DNA of 30,895 bases. Origin: JBGOUV01 sp041477815. Its GTDB lineage: Bacteria > Acidobacteriota > Terriglobia > Bryobacterales > JACQDG01. The notes under the pieces are model-generated. The model was not told where the DNA came from and made no database searches. It saw nothing but the letters and a program-made list of their open reading frames with translations. Numbering within the stretch: position 1 is the first letter of the stretch; each line of letters starts with the position of its first letter. A program made the translations under genes and the position numbers. The stretch covers positions 1-30,895 of the forward strand of contig JBGOUV010000023.1 of assembly GCA_041477815.1 (NCBI GenBank). The letters are read 5' to 3'. Positions 8,168 to 16,822 of the stretch are shown piece by piece.

Positions 8168-9403
8168 TCAGGAAGGCGTGCGTTTCTTCCCCGGCAGCGC
8201 GGCGGGGTTCTCATGCACGCGTTCGCGCCAGGCGCCGGACAAGCCGCCGGCGAGTCCGACGCTGCGCTCGCCATAGCGGTCGCGCATGCGGTCGGCGGCT
8301 TCGAGAGCCCGTCGCCACTTCTCCTTGCTCTCCGCGTCCAGGAGGTCGAGCTGGCCTTCCGCACGGCTCAAGGAGGACACGTTTACCCCCAGCAGCCGCA
8401 CCTTGCGCCCCTGCCGCCAGTTCTCGCGGAACAGCGTCCGGACGGCGGCGTAGATGACGTTGTCGAGCTGGGTGGTCTCGGGCAGAGTGTGGGCGCGGGT
8501 GATGGTGGAGAAGTCGCTGTAGCGGAGTTTCAACTGCACGGTGCGGCCGTGGAGCCGGCTTTCGCGCAGGCGGCGGCCCACCATCTGGGAGAGCTGCGCC
8601 AGCGTGGACTCCAGCACCTCGGCCTCGGCAGTATCCTGATTATAGGTAGTCTCATGACTGATCGACTTGGCGTCCTCTCCCGCGCCCACCGGCGAGTCGA
8701 ACCAGCCGCCGGCGTCCTCGCCCTGGGCCTTCCCCGCCAGGGCCAAGCCCCACAGGCCGAACTTCCACTCCAGGTCCTCCGTCTCCATTCCGGCCAGGTC
8801 GCCAACTTTGCGGATGCCCAGCTCGTGGAGATTCTTCTCCGTGACCGGGCCGACTCCGGGGATCTTGCGAACGTCCAGCGGGGCCAGGAAGGCGGACTCC
8901 GTGCCGGGCAGCACCCACAGGATGCCGTTGGGCTTGGCCTGGTCGGAGGCGATCTTGGCCACCAGGCGCGTGGCGCCGATGCCGATCGAGCAGGGCAGGC
9001 CGGTCTCCCGCCGAACCTCCTCGTGGAGCCGGTGGGCGGCGGCGAGAGCGGGTCCCAGGAGGCGCTCACAGCCGGTGAGGTCGAGATAGGCCTCGTCGAT
9101 GGAGGCCATCTCCACCTGCGGCGAGTAGTGCTGGAAGATCCGGTAGACGCGGCCGGAATACTCCCGGTAGCGCTCCGGGTGGCCTTCGATGAAGAGGGCC
9201 TGCGGACAGAGCCGGTAGGCGCGCGTCGTGGGCATGGCCGAGTGCACCCCGAACTTGCGGGCGGCGTACGAGGCGGCCGCCACCACCCCCCGCTCGTTCG
9301 GCCGGCCGCCCACCACCACCGGCTTGCCCCTCAGACTGGGGTCGTACAGCTCCTCCACCGACACAAAGAAGGCGTCCATGTCGACATGGAAGATGGTCCC
9401 CAT
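8168..9403 (-). CDS. dinB: DNA polymerase IV (Y-family translesion polymerase)
   Basis: This 411-residue protein carries the Y-family catalytic signatures: HVDMDAFFVSVE with D8 and the SIDEAYLD motif with D103/E104, which bind the two metal ions. Helix-hairpin-helix style residues appear in IPGVGPVTEKNLHELGI at about 190-206, and the little-finger domain follows (SISHETTYNQD, VRLLGVNVSSL). QLDLLD at about 355 resembles the sliding-clamp-binding element of Pol IV. The enzyme copies damaged DNA with low fidelity and is typically induced by stress. The ATG at 9403 lies 23 bp from the divergent metallophosphoesterase start, so both promoters must overlap the coding ends. No LexA-type operator was recognised. 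Confidence 0.96.
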   Translation of the reverse strand: MGTIFHVDMDAFFVSVEELYDPSLRGKPVVVGGRPNERGVVAAASYAARKFGVHSAMPTTRAYRLCPQALFIEGHPERYREYSGRVYRIFQHYSPQVEMASIDEAYLDLTGCERLLGPALAAAHRLHEEVRRETGLPCSIGIGATRLVAKIASDQAKPNGILWVLPGTESAFLAPLDVRKIPGVGPVTEKNLHELGIRKVGDLAGMETEDLEWKFGLWGLALAGKAQGEDAGGWFDSPVGAGEDAKSISHETTYNQDTAEAEVLESTLAQLSQMVGRRLRESRLHGRTVQLKLRYSDFSTITRAHTLPETTQLDNVIYAAVRTLFRENWRQGRKVRLLGVNVSSLSRAEGQLDLLDAESKEKWRRALEAADRMRDRYGERSVGLAGGLSGAWRERVHENPAALPGKKRTPS

Positions 9404-9426
9404 CGAGTGTATTGTAGGACAAGGCT

Positions 9427-10023
9427 ATGAGAATCCTCCTTTTCTCCGACATCCATCAGGATCTGCGGGCGCTGGAGGCCCTGATGGCCGTCCCGGCCGA
9501 CCTCTACATCGCCGCCGGAGACTTGGTCAATTTTGGCCGGGGACTGGATGCTTGCGGCCGGCTCATGAAACGCCACGGAGACAAGGTCTGGGTGTTGCCG
9601 GGCAACCACGAGTCGGACCGGAATATCGCGGACTTCTGCGCGGCCTACGGCTTCCGCAATTTCCATGAGCAGGCCTGGCCGGTCGGCCGCTGGTGGGTCG
9701 CCGGACTCGGCTATTCCAACCCTACGCCGTTCGATACCCCCGGGGAGTACAGCGAAGCGGAACTGGCCGAGAGGCTCGAGAAGTTCGCGACTCTGGAGCC
9801 GTTGGTTCTGGTCTGCCATTGCCCGCCCTTCGGCACCGCCCTGGATCGCATCGCCCCCGGGCGCCACGCGGGCAGCCACTCCATCGGGGAGTTCCTGTCC
9901 CGGCATCCGCCCCGGCATTTCTTCTGCGGCCACATCCACGAGTGCGGCGGCGTGGAGGTCGACCTGGGGGAAACCAGGGCGGTCAACCTGGGCAAGAAGG
10001 GCTACCTGCTGGAGCTCGACTGA
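9427..10023 (+). CDS. Calcineurin-like metallophosphoesterase
   Basis: This 198-residue protein shows the full set of metallophosphoesterase motifs: SDIH (D8, H10), GD at 31-32 in AAGDLVNFG, GNHE at about 59-62, a histidine in VCHCPPFG, and GHIH in FFCGHIHECGG near residue 170. These residues bind the two metal ions of the calcineurin-like fold. The compact size and lack of signal peptide suggest a cytoplasmic phosphodiesterase or phosphatase of the YfcE/Icc-like kind; the substrate cannot be read. It is divergent from dinB and ends 9 bp before the convergent lipoprotein gene. Confidence 0.9.
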   Translation: MRILLFSDIHQDLRALEALMAVPADLYIAAGDLVNFGRGLDACGRLMKRHGDKVWVLPGNHESDRNIADFCAAYGFRNFHEQAWPVGRWWVAGLGYSNPTPFDTPGEYSEAELAERLEKFATLEPLVLVCHCPPFGTALDRIAPGRHAGSHSIGEFLSRHPPRHFFCGHIHECGGVEVDLGETRAVNLGKKGYLLELD

Positions 10024-10032
10024 GACGGACCG

Positions 10033-10581
10033 TCACTTTACGCGCCGGTACCGCTGCGGATCTGCGAACGCCTTGGTGTCGTCGGCATACCGTATCACCA
10101 ATGCCTGCAATGGCGCCGTGGGAGCGGTCAGGATCAGGCCGTCGCCTTTGGGACCCCCGAACTGGTGGCCAATCTGCACCTGGCCGTCGCGGATCCGGTC
10201 CTCCAGCCACCCGTCCTGCAGCATGGCCACCCGCAAGGTGTCTCCGTCCAGCCAGATCCGGGAGATGCTGTGCGCCGGGATCCGGTGGAACTCGTAGAAC
10301 GCGTTGCCCTCGTCCTGCTCCTGGGGGTACAGGTCCAGGAACCGCGCTTTCCCAAGCTCGACGAGGTGCGCCTCGAATCCGGCCGCGGGCCCCTGCTCAG
10401 GCTTCATAGTCACCTCGTACGCCCGGCCTTCGCCGGCCCGCAGGGTCCACACTTCCTTCTCCTTCTCCCACACCCCCACCAGGGCCGGGTCAAACACCGT
10501 GTCCTTCTCGGTATACAGGGGTTGGAGCGACGGCACACAGCCCGTCAAGGTCAGCGCCAAACTCAGGATCGCGATTCTCAT
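10033..10581 (-). CDS. Putative lipoprotein of unknown function
   Basis: This 182-residue protein has a lipoprotein signal (MRIAILSLALTLTGCVPSLQ) with an LTGC lipobox, so Cys-15 should be lipidated. The mature part includes VFDPALVGVWEKEKEVWTL and SRIWLDGDTLRVAMLQDGWL, a pattern seen in small lipocalin-like or DUF-type lipoproteins with a 'LxGxW' start; I do not recognise the family by name. An AGGAGGAA Shine-Dalgarno sequence lies 6 bp before the ATG at 10581, supporting this start. It is convergent with the metallophosphoesterase gene and about 120 bp downstream of the HupE/UreJ gene on the same strand. Confidence 0.75.
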   Translation of the reverse strand: MRIAILSLALTLTGCVPSLQPLYTEKDTVFDPALVGVWEKEKEVWTLRAGEGRAYEVTMKPEQGPAAGFEAHLVELGKARFLDLYPQEQDEGNAFYEFHRIPAHSISRIWLDGDTLRVAMLQDGWLEDRIRDGQVQIGHQFGGPKGDGLILTAPTAPLQALVIRYADDTKAFADPQRYRRVK

Positions 10582-10701
10582 GCTGGTTTCCTCCTGCTAC
10601 CGATCAGCGGCATGGCGGACCTCCTAATGATAGTCGATCCAGCCGATGTCACTGGCGGTGTTCGACGGCAGGCGGCTTCTGGTCGTGCCCATTAGTACGG
10701 C

Positions 10702-11763
10702 TCAAAAAGACAGTCGCTCGATCGTCCAGTAAACCGCGGTACAGGCGATCGCCAGGGACGCGGGAACGACGATGCGGCTGCGGTACCAGGCGCGAGGGGC
10801 GCAATGCCATCCGACCAGCAGGAAAGCCCCGCCGATCACCGCCAGTTGGCCCGCCTCGACTCCTACGTTGAAGGTCAGCAGCGCCGTCACAAATTCCGAG
10901 CGCGGCAGCCCGAGCTCTTTAAGGGCTCCCGCGAAACCCAGGCCGTGCAGCAGCCCGAAGGCGAAGACGAGGCCGACCCGCCACGATCTCAGCTCGGAAA
11001 GGAAGAGGTTCTCAATGGCGACGTAGGCAATCGAGAGAGCGATCAGAGGCTCGACGATCTTCGGCGACAGGGCGACCACGCCGTACATGCTCAGCCCCAG
11101 CGTGATCGAATGAGCGACCGTGAAGGCGCTGACCTGCCACAGGACGGAGCGGGCGCGACGGCTGAGCAGGTAAATGCCGAGCACGAACAGCATGTGATCC
11201 AGCCCGTGGGGCAGGATGTGGGTAAAGCCGAGCGCGAGATAGCGCCGGGCCGTGCCAAGCCGGTCGACCGGCGGCTCCGGCGCCTGCAACGGGAACGGCG
11301 CGCTGTTCTGGCCGCCTTCCAGCCAGGCGGTGGCGGGGTTCTCGGAGGCGGCGCTGCGGACCGTCAGGGCATAGGACGCGAAGGTCCAGGCGTAGGACCA
11401 GGCGAAGTGGCGCGCGCCCGGAGGGATCAGGCCGGTCAATCGGATCCTGGCCACCGTGGACTCGACGGAATAGGCGATGGCGGGACGAACCTCCGACCCT
11501 TCGAATACCATCTTCACGCGCTGGCGAAACTTCTCGTCGGAACCGGCGAGCATAGATTGGAGGCGCGCCGGAGGGAGGTCGGCAGGCGCCGGCCGCCCGG
11601 CGGAGGCCTCGAGTTTCTCGACGAGCGAGGCGGCATCGGTCACGATTTCGACGTCGTACGTCCGGCCCTCCTGGAAGAGGACCGCCACGCGCGTCGTGCC
11701 GATCTCGTGCGCGCGAAGCGCGACGCCGCCAAGGAGCAGGATCCCGAAAATGCGCGCGAACAT
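10702..11763 (-). CDS. HupE/UreJ family membrane protein
   Basis: This 353-residue protein has an N-terminal signal segment (MFARIFGILLLGGVALRAHE), a soluble extracytoplasmic region of about 150 residues, and then about six transmembrane helices. The membrane part holds the HupE/UreJ hallmarks: LPHGLDHMLFVLGIYLLS, SAFTVAHSITLGLS, AYVAIENLFLSE and FGLLHGLGFAGAL. The histidines in these helices are the presumed metal (nickel/cobalt) ligands in the family. It is the last gene of a DUF4331-DUF4198-HupE operon, starting 4 bp after the DUF4198 stop. No hydrogenase or urease gene is present here, so a metal-transport role is inferred from family only. Confidence 0.88.
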   Translation of the reverse strand: MFARIFGILLLGGVALRAHEIGTTRVAVLFQEGRTYDVEIVTDAASLVEKLEASAGRPAPADLPPARLQSMLAGSDEKFRQRVKMVFEGSEVRPAIAYSVESTVARIRLTGLIPPGARHFAWSYAWTFASYALTVRSAASENPATAWLEGGQNSAPFPLQAPEPPVDRLGTARRYLALGFTHILPHGLDHMLFVLGIYLLSRRARSVLWQVSAFTVAHSITLGLSMYGVVALSPKIVEPLIALSIAYVAIENLFLSELRSWRVGLVFAFGLLHGLGFAGALKELGLPRSEFVTALLTFNVGVEAGQLAVIGGAFLLVGWHCAPRAWYRSRIVVPASLAIACTAVYWTIERLSF

Positions 11764-11767
11764 GGCC

Positions 11768-12589
11768 TCAATTCCCCTTTCGCAGCTCGAAGGTGAGCGA
11801 CGCCCAAAAGCTCGCCCACTCGGCCTTGGCGCCGGCGGGCGCCGGAACCATATGTACGGCTTTGACCAGCCACATCCCGCCCGGCCGCAACCGGAATCGC
11901 ACCCGGCCGTCCGAGTCAGTGCGCGCCGCCAGTTTTTCGGAAGGATGCAGACGGTTCAGGGCCACGACGAGCGCCCCCGCCAGCGCACGGCTCTCGTACG
12001 TCAAGCGAAAAGGAAGATCCCCGCCGGCGCGGACGGCGTACGGATTCCGTTCGGCCACCAGTTCGAGCGTAAAGCCCAGCACCCGATCGCCCTGCGCTTC
12101 GCTCGGCGGTCCCGAAAGCACCAGGCTCTTGGCGCACCGTGCAAAGAGCTCGCGGGCTGGGGCGCCCGTTTCGTTGCGACGGGCTCTTAGTGCGGCGACC
12201 GTCTCGAGCCCTTCTTCCTTCAAATATTGATTGAACTTTTCCGCCGCCAGCTCGGTGGCGCTGGGGTTGCTGCGATAGCCGATGACCAGCAAGCCGGCCG
12301 TGGCCACACGCAAGAAGCCCGCCGGATCGGCGCCGGCCCGGCCGACGACCGGCTTGCGGCCGGCCAAGTCCTCGACGATAAACTGATGGATGAGAGCGGC
12401 ATCGCGTGGCAGTGGATCGCCCAGGAGGTCCTGCCCGACACGTAGCCGCACGCCGACGATCTGGCCGGCTTCCGGAGAGAAGGTGGTCGGCTCGATCCAC
12501 ATGTCGTGGGCGAAGAGCGGCGCCGCCACTACCAGCAAGCGTAGAACGGCCCCCGCCAGCGGGGGCCGTTCCAATGGGATGGTGGGCAT
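11768..12589 (-). CDS. DUF4198 domain-containing secreted protein
   Basis: From ATG at 12589 this encodes about 273 residues. The start has a hydrophobic leader (LAGAVLRLLVVAAPLFA) followed directly by HDMWIEPTTFSPEAGQ, the conserved beginning of the mature DUF4198 domain. Further on, RVLGFTLELVAERNPYAV and the C-terminal GRVRFRLRPGGMWLVKAVHM are also typical. The family is found next to metal-transport and TonB systems and is thought to act in the periplasm; its ligand is unknown. The start codon lies 1 bp after the DUF4331 stop, so the genes are coupled. Its first codons contain an unusually strong perfect hairpin at 12544-12571. The n-region of the leader is atypical (IPLERPP), so a later start cannot be excluded. 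Confidence 0.82.
   Translation of the reverse strand: MPTIPLERPPLAGAVLRLLVVAAPLFAHDMWIEPTTFSPEAGQIVGVRLRVGQDLLGDPLPRDAALIHQFIVEDLAGRKPVVGRAGADPAGFLRVATAGLLVIGYRSNPSATELAAEKFNQYLKEEGLETVAALRARRNETGAPARELFARCAKSLVLSGPPSEAQGDRVLGFTLELVAERNPYAVRAGGDLPFRLTYESRALAGALVVALNRLHPSEKLAARTDSDGRVRFRLRPGGMWLVKAVHMVPAPAGAKAEWASFWASLTFELRKGN
12544..12571. repeat. Perfect 13-bp inverted repeat inside the DUF4198 leader codons
   Basis: The arms 12544-12556 (GAACGGCCCCCGC) and 12559-12571 pair perfectly across a 2-base gap. The hairpin begins about 20 bp after the DUF4331 stop and overlaps the signal-peptide codons of the DUF4198 gene. There is no T-tract, so a classical intrinsic terminator is not supported; an attenuator-like or mRNA-processing structure is possible. 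Confidence 0.6.
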
Positions 12590-12590
12590 G

Positions 12591-14114
12591 CTAAGGGACC
12601 GGGATGTTCGGTACGGTAGGAACATTGACACCACCGTGCCCCTGCAGCAGACCCTGGTGGGCGGGAGCCAGGAACGGGAACCGATTGAGATAGTCCTTGT
12701 CGTTGACTTCGACGCCCTTGGCCAGGCCGGCCGCCGGGTTACCCGCGACGATCAGGCTGATCAGCACACTGTTCACATTCACCTGGTTGCGGTTCGGCGC
12801 CGTCCCACCACCCATGCGACGGCCGTTGGGGAAGCTCGAATCGATGGCCGCGTCCAGGGTGATGACGTCACCCGTGAAGCCGTCGCCGATCGGGATGGGC
12901 CGATTCAAGTTGATCGCCTTGATGATGTCCAGGCGGGGGCCCTTGAGTGTGGCCACGGCACTGGCGGGAACGCCCAGGGCCGCGTAGATGCCGAGCGCCT
13001 CGGCGTCGCGTACCAGCACGGGATACAGGATGTCGGCGCCAAAGTTGGTCACGTCGTGGAGAGGGCTCTGGTGCAGGTAGAGTGTCTGGCGCTGGGTCCC
13101 CACCAGGCCGGCGTTGAACAAGGGCAGGGCATTGCGGCCCACCTGCACGAAGTTGCCGGACCCCTGGAGACCCGTGATGATGTTGGTGGCATCGACGGTC
13201 TGTACTCTTTGACGGCTAATGCTGGCCCACACCCGGAGCAGGCTGTCGGTCGAGTTGGCATCGAGCAGGCCGTTGTGCGGGGTGCCGTCCGGGAAGACGT
13301 CGGTCATCGGAACCTCGAGGGCGATCGAAAAGACGTTGAAGCCCGTGAACACGTCCTTCCCCGGTGCGCGCCGCGCGCCTGGGATGCCGCCGAGATCGTC
13401 GGTATTCAAGTTGACCAGGTCGAAGATTCCCTTCTCATCGAGCTGATAGGGATCGTCGAACTGGCCGGCGATCACCCGTCCGCCATTCGCCAGACGGTGG
13501 ATGAACCGGTCGACGAATGCCTGATCGTAGAGACCCACTTCACGGCTCGTGGGATCCCCGGACTGGTAACCCTGGAAAGGGCCGAGACCGTAGATGAGCC
13601 GATCGGTCTGCGGGCCGTGGTTGTTCGGAAGGACCGGGAGTTCCTGGCCCAGGACGACGGCGCCGCCTTCACCACCCTCGTCTCCCGTACTCACGATGCG
13701 CGAGACCTTCATGGTTTCGGTGCCGCCGGTGAGCTGCCAGAGCAGCTCGTTGCCGCCGCCCACAGGATCCCTGGGACTGGGAGGCGCTTCCGGCTCCAGG
13801 GTGTTCTTGAACTCGACGCGGTATACCACTCGGTCCTGGAGGCTCGCGCCAATTCCAATGTGGAACTCGTAGCGGTAGCCGTTGCAGGCACGCAAGCCCT
13901 GGTTGCCCTGACCCGGCTCGTGGAGCGGGTTGAAATCCATGATCAGGTAGAGCTTGTCGTGCGTGGTGTTGGACACCCAGGCGAAGGTGTCGGTGTTGTC
14001 GGCGCAGGGCTCGTTGAGGATGGCCAGCGCTTCGCGATGGCTGGACCCGTGCACCGTGATTCCACTCGCGGCGAGCAACGTCGCCGCGATTAGTCCTTTG
14101 GAAATTGGTTTCAT
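12591..14114 (-). CDS. DUF4331 domain-containing secreted protein
   Basis: The protein is about 507 residues long and has a signal peptide (MKPISKGLIAATLLAASGIT) followed by the family hallmark SSHREALAILNEPCADNTD. Later conserved stretches include DKLYLIMDFNPLHEPG, YRYEFHIGIG and FDLVNLNTDDLGGIPG. I choose ATG at 14114 over the upstream in-frame GTG at 14120 because an AGGGAG Shine-Dalgarno sequence is correctly spaced only for the ATG. The protein is exported; the biochemical role of DUF4331 is not established. It leads an operon with DUF4198 and HupE/UreJ genes, and an anti-sigma-like ORF lies upstream, an association which hints at ECF-sigma control. The GC-rich coding pattern matches its neighbours. 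Confidence 0.92.
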   Translation of the reverse strand: MKPISKGLIAATLLAASGITVHGSSHREALAILNEPCADNTDTFAWVSNTTHDKLYLIMDFNPLHEPGQGNQGLRACNGYRYEFHIGIGASLQDRVVYRVEFKNTLEPEAPPSPRDPVGGGNELLWQLTGGTETMKVSRIVSTGDEGGEGGAVVLGQELPVLPNNHGPQTDRLIYGLGPFQGYQSGDPTSREVGLYDQAFVDRFIHRLANGGRVIAGQFDDPYQLDEKGIFDLVNLNTDDLGGIPGARRAPGKDVFTGFNVFSIALEVPMTDVFPDGTPHNGLLDANSTDSLLRVWASISRQRVQTVDATNIITGLQGSGNFVQVGRNALPLFNAGLVGTQRQTLYLHQSPLHDVTNFGADILYPVLVRDAEALGIYAALGVPASAVATLKGPRLDIIKAINLNRPIPIGDGFTGDVITLDAAIDSSFPNGRRMGGGTAPNRNQVNVNSVLISLIVAGNPAAGLAKGVEVNDKDYLNRFPFLAPAHQGLLQGHGGVNVPTVPNIPVP

Positions 14115-14214
14115 ATTCACTCTCCCTGGCAGCAGCCCTGGGGGGCCCTGCCGCGATCCGCATCAAATCCGATATCCTCTCCGGAGATACGCCTGCTGGG
14201 AGGAATTGGATTCA

Positions 14215-14240
14215 CCGGATCATCGGGAATTTACATCCGG
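14215..14240. promoter_or_regulatory. Inverted repeat upstream of the DUF4331 operon
   Basis: CCGGAT (14215-14220) and ATCCGG (14235-14240) form a perfect 6-bp inverted repeat with a 14-bp AT-richer centre, about 100 bp before the DUF4331 start. On the minus strand a GGGAACC, reminiscent of ECF-sigma -35 elements, lies at its upstream edge (about 14240-14246). It may be an operator or promoter element; no matching -10 could be fixed. Confidence 0.3.
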
Positions 14241-14336
14241 GTTCCCAGGCAGTTGGAGGGTTGGATGGTGCGTTCATGTTCTATACGAACGAGCGGCCGG
14301 ACTGGATTTAGGCGCCGCGCCGAGCAAGCGGTGTAT

Positions 14337-14585
14337 CTACGAGCGCATAAACCGCTCCCTTATGGTTGCGGCGCTGGCGAAGCGGAGAGTGTCCTGGCGC
14401 AGACGCGCGGGAGGCGCGATGCGGGGCGAGAGCCAGGCTAGTTGGGCTACCAGGTTCCGCGCCTCGGCCACCGCCGCCAAACATCGCGGGCAGCCCCGGG
14501 CGAGATGCGCTGCCAGAGCCGCGCGGTCCTCTGCCTCCAACGCGTCCAGGGCGTAAAGGTCGTACAGGTCATGGAATGCCGAGCA
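14337..14585 (-). pseudogene. Anti-sigma-factor-like zinc-finger ORF without a visible start
   Basis: The frame reads CSAFHDLYDLYALDALEAED, then AALAAHLARGCPRCLAAV and ends LRQDTLRFASAATIRERFMRS. The early cysteine and the H-x3-C-x2-C in HLARGCPRC are the zinc ligands of ZAS-type anti-sigma factors, and YALDALEAEDRAAL is the usual first helix region. However no ATG, GTG or TTG precedes the first cysteine in this frame; the codon where a start would be expected reads TGT at 14600-14598, with GTG-TAA in the neighbouring frame. A TTG at 14540 would remove the first ligand. No sigma factor gene is adjacent. I take it for a decayed or one-base-shifted gene that once controlled the DUF4331 operon. 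Confidence 0.5.
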
Positions 14586-14746
14586 AGGCGTGGGCTTACA
14601 CCCCCCGTAAGAATCTACGACGGTGCGGGTCCGTTCGGATGCTAGTCTGGCCGTCCAGGAGGAGAGCGACGGGAAGCGGGGCTGCAGCTCGCCGCACCAT
14701 GCTTCTGTTCCCGCGTGGGGGGCGTCTAAGCGACAGGAGGCTTGTC

Positions 14747-15697
14747 ATGAAGAAAGCTTGGTTGTTCTTGGCCGCAGCCGGCCTGCTCGGCGCGGCGGAG
14801 GGATCGTTCGAGCGGACACTCCAGACGAACGGACCTGTGGATCTCGACGTTAGAACCGGGGCCGGCAACATCTCGGTCCGCACCGGCGCGGCCGGGACCC
14901 TGCGCGTCTCTGCCCGGATCCGGGTGTCCCACCGGCGGTGGAGCGAGAACGAGGCCGCGGACCGCGTGCGCCGCATCGAGGCCAATCCGCCGGTGGAGCA
15001 GACCGGAAATACGATCCGGATCGGGCAGATCGAGGATCGGGACCTGCGCGAGCACCTGTCCATTAGCTACGATATCGTCGCGCCGGCCGACACGCGGTTG
15101 CGGGCCCAGACCGGCAGCGGCAACCAGACGTTGGAGGGATTGCGCGGGCCGGTGGACGCGTCCACGGGGTCGGGGAATCTCGTCATCGCGGCGATCGGCG
15201 ACCGCGTAACCGCCACCACCGGATCGGGCGGGATCGAGTTGAACGACATCAAGGGGCGCGTCAAGGCCACCACCGGCAGCGGCGGAATCCGGGCGGCGGC
15301 CATAGCCGGTCCGTTCACCGCCAGCACTGGCAGCGGCGACGTGCGGGTCAGCCAGACCGCGCCGGGCGACGTCGAGGTCGGCACCGGCTCGGGCACCATC
15401 GAGGTGGCCGGGGCGCGCGCCGGCCTGCGGGCGCACTCCGGCAGCGGCGGCATCACCGTGGACGGCGAGCCGGTGGCCGAGTGGCGAGTGGACGTGGCCT
15501 CCGGGAACATCCGCATGCGGGTGCCCGCGCAGGCGGCCTTCGACCTGCAGGCCCGTACCGGGTCCGGACGGATCTCGATCGACCATCCCCTCACCGTGCG
15601 GGGCCAGCTTAGCCCGCGCCGCCTCGAAGGGCGGGTCCGCAACGGCGGCGCCCTGGTCGCCCTCAGCACGGCCTCCGGCAACATCACGATAGAATAG
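14747..15697 (+). CDS. DUF4097-family repeat protein, secreted
   Basis: This protein of 316 residues starts at ATG 14747 with a signal peptide (MKKAWLFLAAAGLLGAAEG) and a GACAGGAGG Shine-Dalgarno sequence 6 bp upstream. The mature part is built of short repeats with a recurrent TGSG core: TGAGNISVRTGA, QTGSGNQTLEGL, STGSGNLVIAAI, TTGSGGIELNDI, TTGSGGIRAAAI, STGSGDVRVSQT, GTGSGTIEVAGA, SGSGGITVDGE and RTGSGRISIDH. This matches the DUF4097 beta-helix-like fold, expected at the cell envelope. It is followed after 5 bp by a MacB-type ATPase gene, so the two are likely one operon. Function is unknown; the repeat regularity is unusually clean. Confidence 0.88.
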   Translation: MKKAWLFLAAAGLLGAAEGSFERTLQTNGPVDLDVRTGAGNISVRTGAAGTLRVSARIRVSHRRWSENEAADRVRRIEANPPVEQTGNTIRIGQIEDRDLREHLSISYDIVAPADTRLRAQTGSGNQTLEGLRGPVDASTGSGNLVIAAIGDRVTATTGSGGIELNDIKGRVKATTGSGGIRAAAIAGPFTASTGSGDVRVSQTAPGDVEVGTGSGTIEVAGARAGLRAHSGSGGITVDGEPVAEWRVDVASGNIRMRVPAQAAFDLQARTGSGRISIDHPLTVRGQLSPRRLEGRVRNGGALVALSTASGNITIE

Positions 15698-15702
15698 AGG
15701 AT

Positions 15703-16362
<660 letters not shown>

Positions 16363-16719
16363 GATACGGGCAACGATGCTCGTCGCGTCTTCTGGATCGC
16401 GGACAACTGCTCCGTACACGGTGGCGCCAAAGCCGTGGAGCGGCTACGGACCCTCTACCCTCGCCTCGTGCTCGTGCATGCCCCGATTCATGCGAGTTGG
16501 CTCAACCAGATCGAAATCTATTTCTCGGTTGTCCAGCGCAAGGTCCTAACGCCCAACGATTCTACCGATCTCAACACCCTCGCGGAGCGCCTCCTCGACT
16601 TTCGATATTACTGGGAAACCACGGCTCGGCCCTTCGAATGGAAGTTCACCCGTCAGGATCTTGCCCAGCTCCTCGACAAGCTCGCCACCCCGCGCTGCTC
16701 CCTGTCAAGAATACGTTAG
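16363..16719 (+). pseudogene. IS630-family transposase, C-terminal remnant
   Basis: This open frame of 118 residues encodes RRVFWIADNCSVHGG, containing the second catalytic aspartate, then HAPIHASWLNQIEIYFSVVQ with the catalytic glutamate, and ends WKFTRQDLAQLLDKL. These are the DDE signatures of IS630/Tc1-mariner-like transposases (DDE_3 superfamily). The N-terminal helix-turn-helix part and the first aspartate are missing. The frame begins immediately after, and in phase with, the ABC ATPase stop codon. No terminal inverted repeat or TA target duplication could be made out. It is a dead fragment which probably removed the ABC permease. Confidence 0.85.
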
Positions 16720-16822
16720 CTAGGCGAACCCTCCCGCCGCGTCTAGGAGGTCCGCCGGAACCGCCGGCGGCCGGATGCGCCCGCTCGCCGGACTGGTCGG
16801 GCGCGGCGCGGGCGAATGTCGT

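Noticed and set aside
10024..10032. Terminator between the convergent metallophosphoesterase and lipoprotein genes
   Set aside because: The gap is only 9 bp and no hairpin with a T-tract is visible on either strand.
14105..14311. Plus-strand ORF of 68 residues upstream of the DUF4331 gene
   Set aside because: It lies in the presumed promoter region, has no Shine-Dalgarno or recognisable motif, and is probably a chance open frame.
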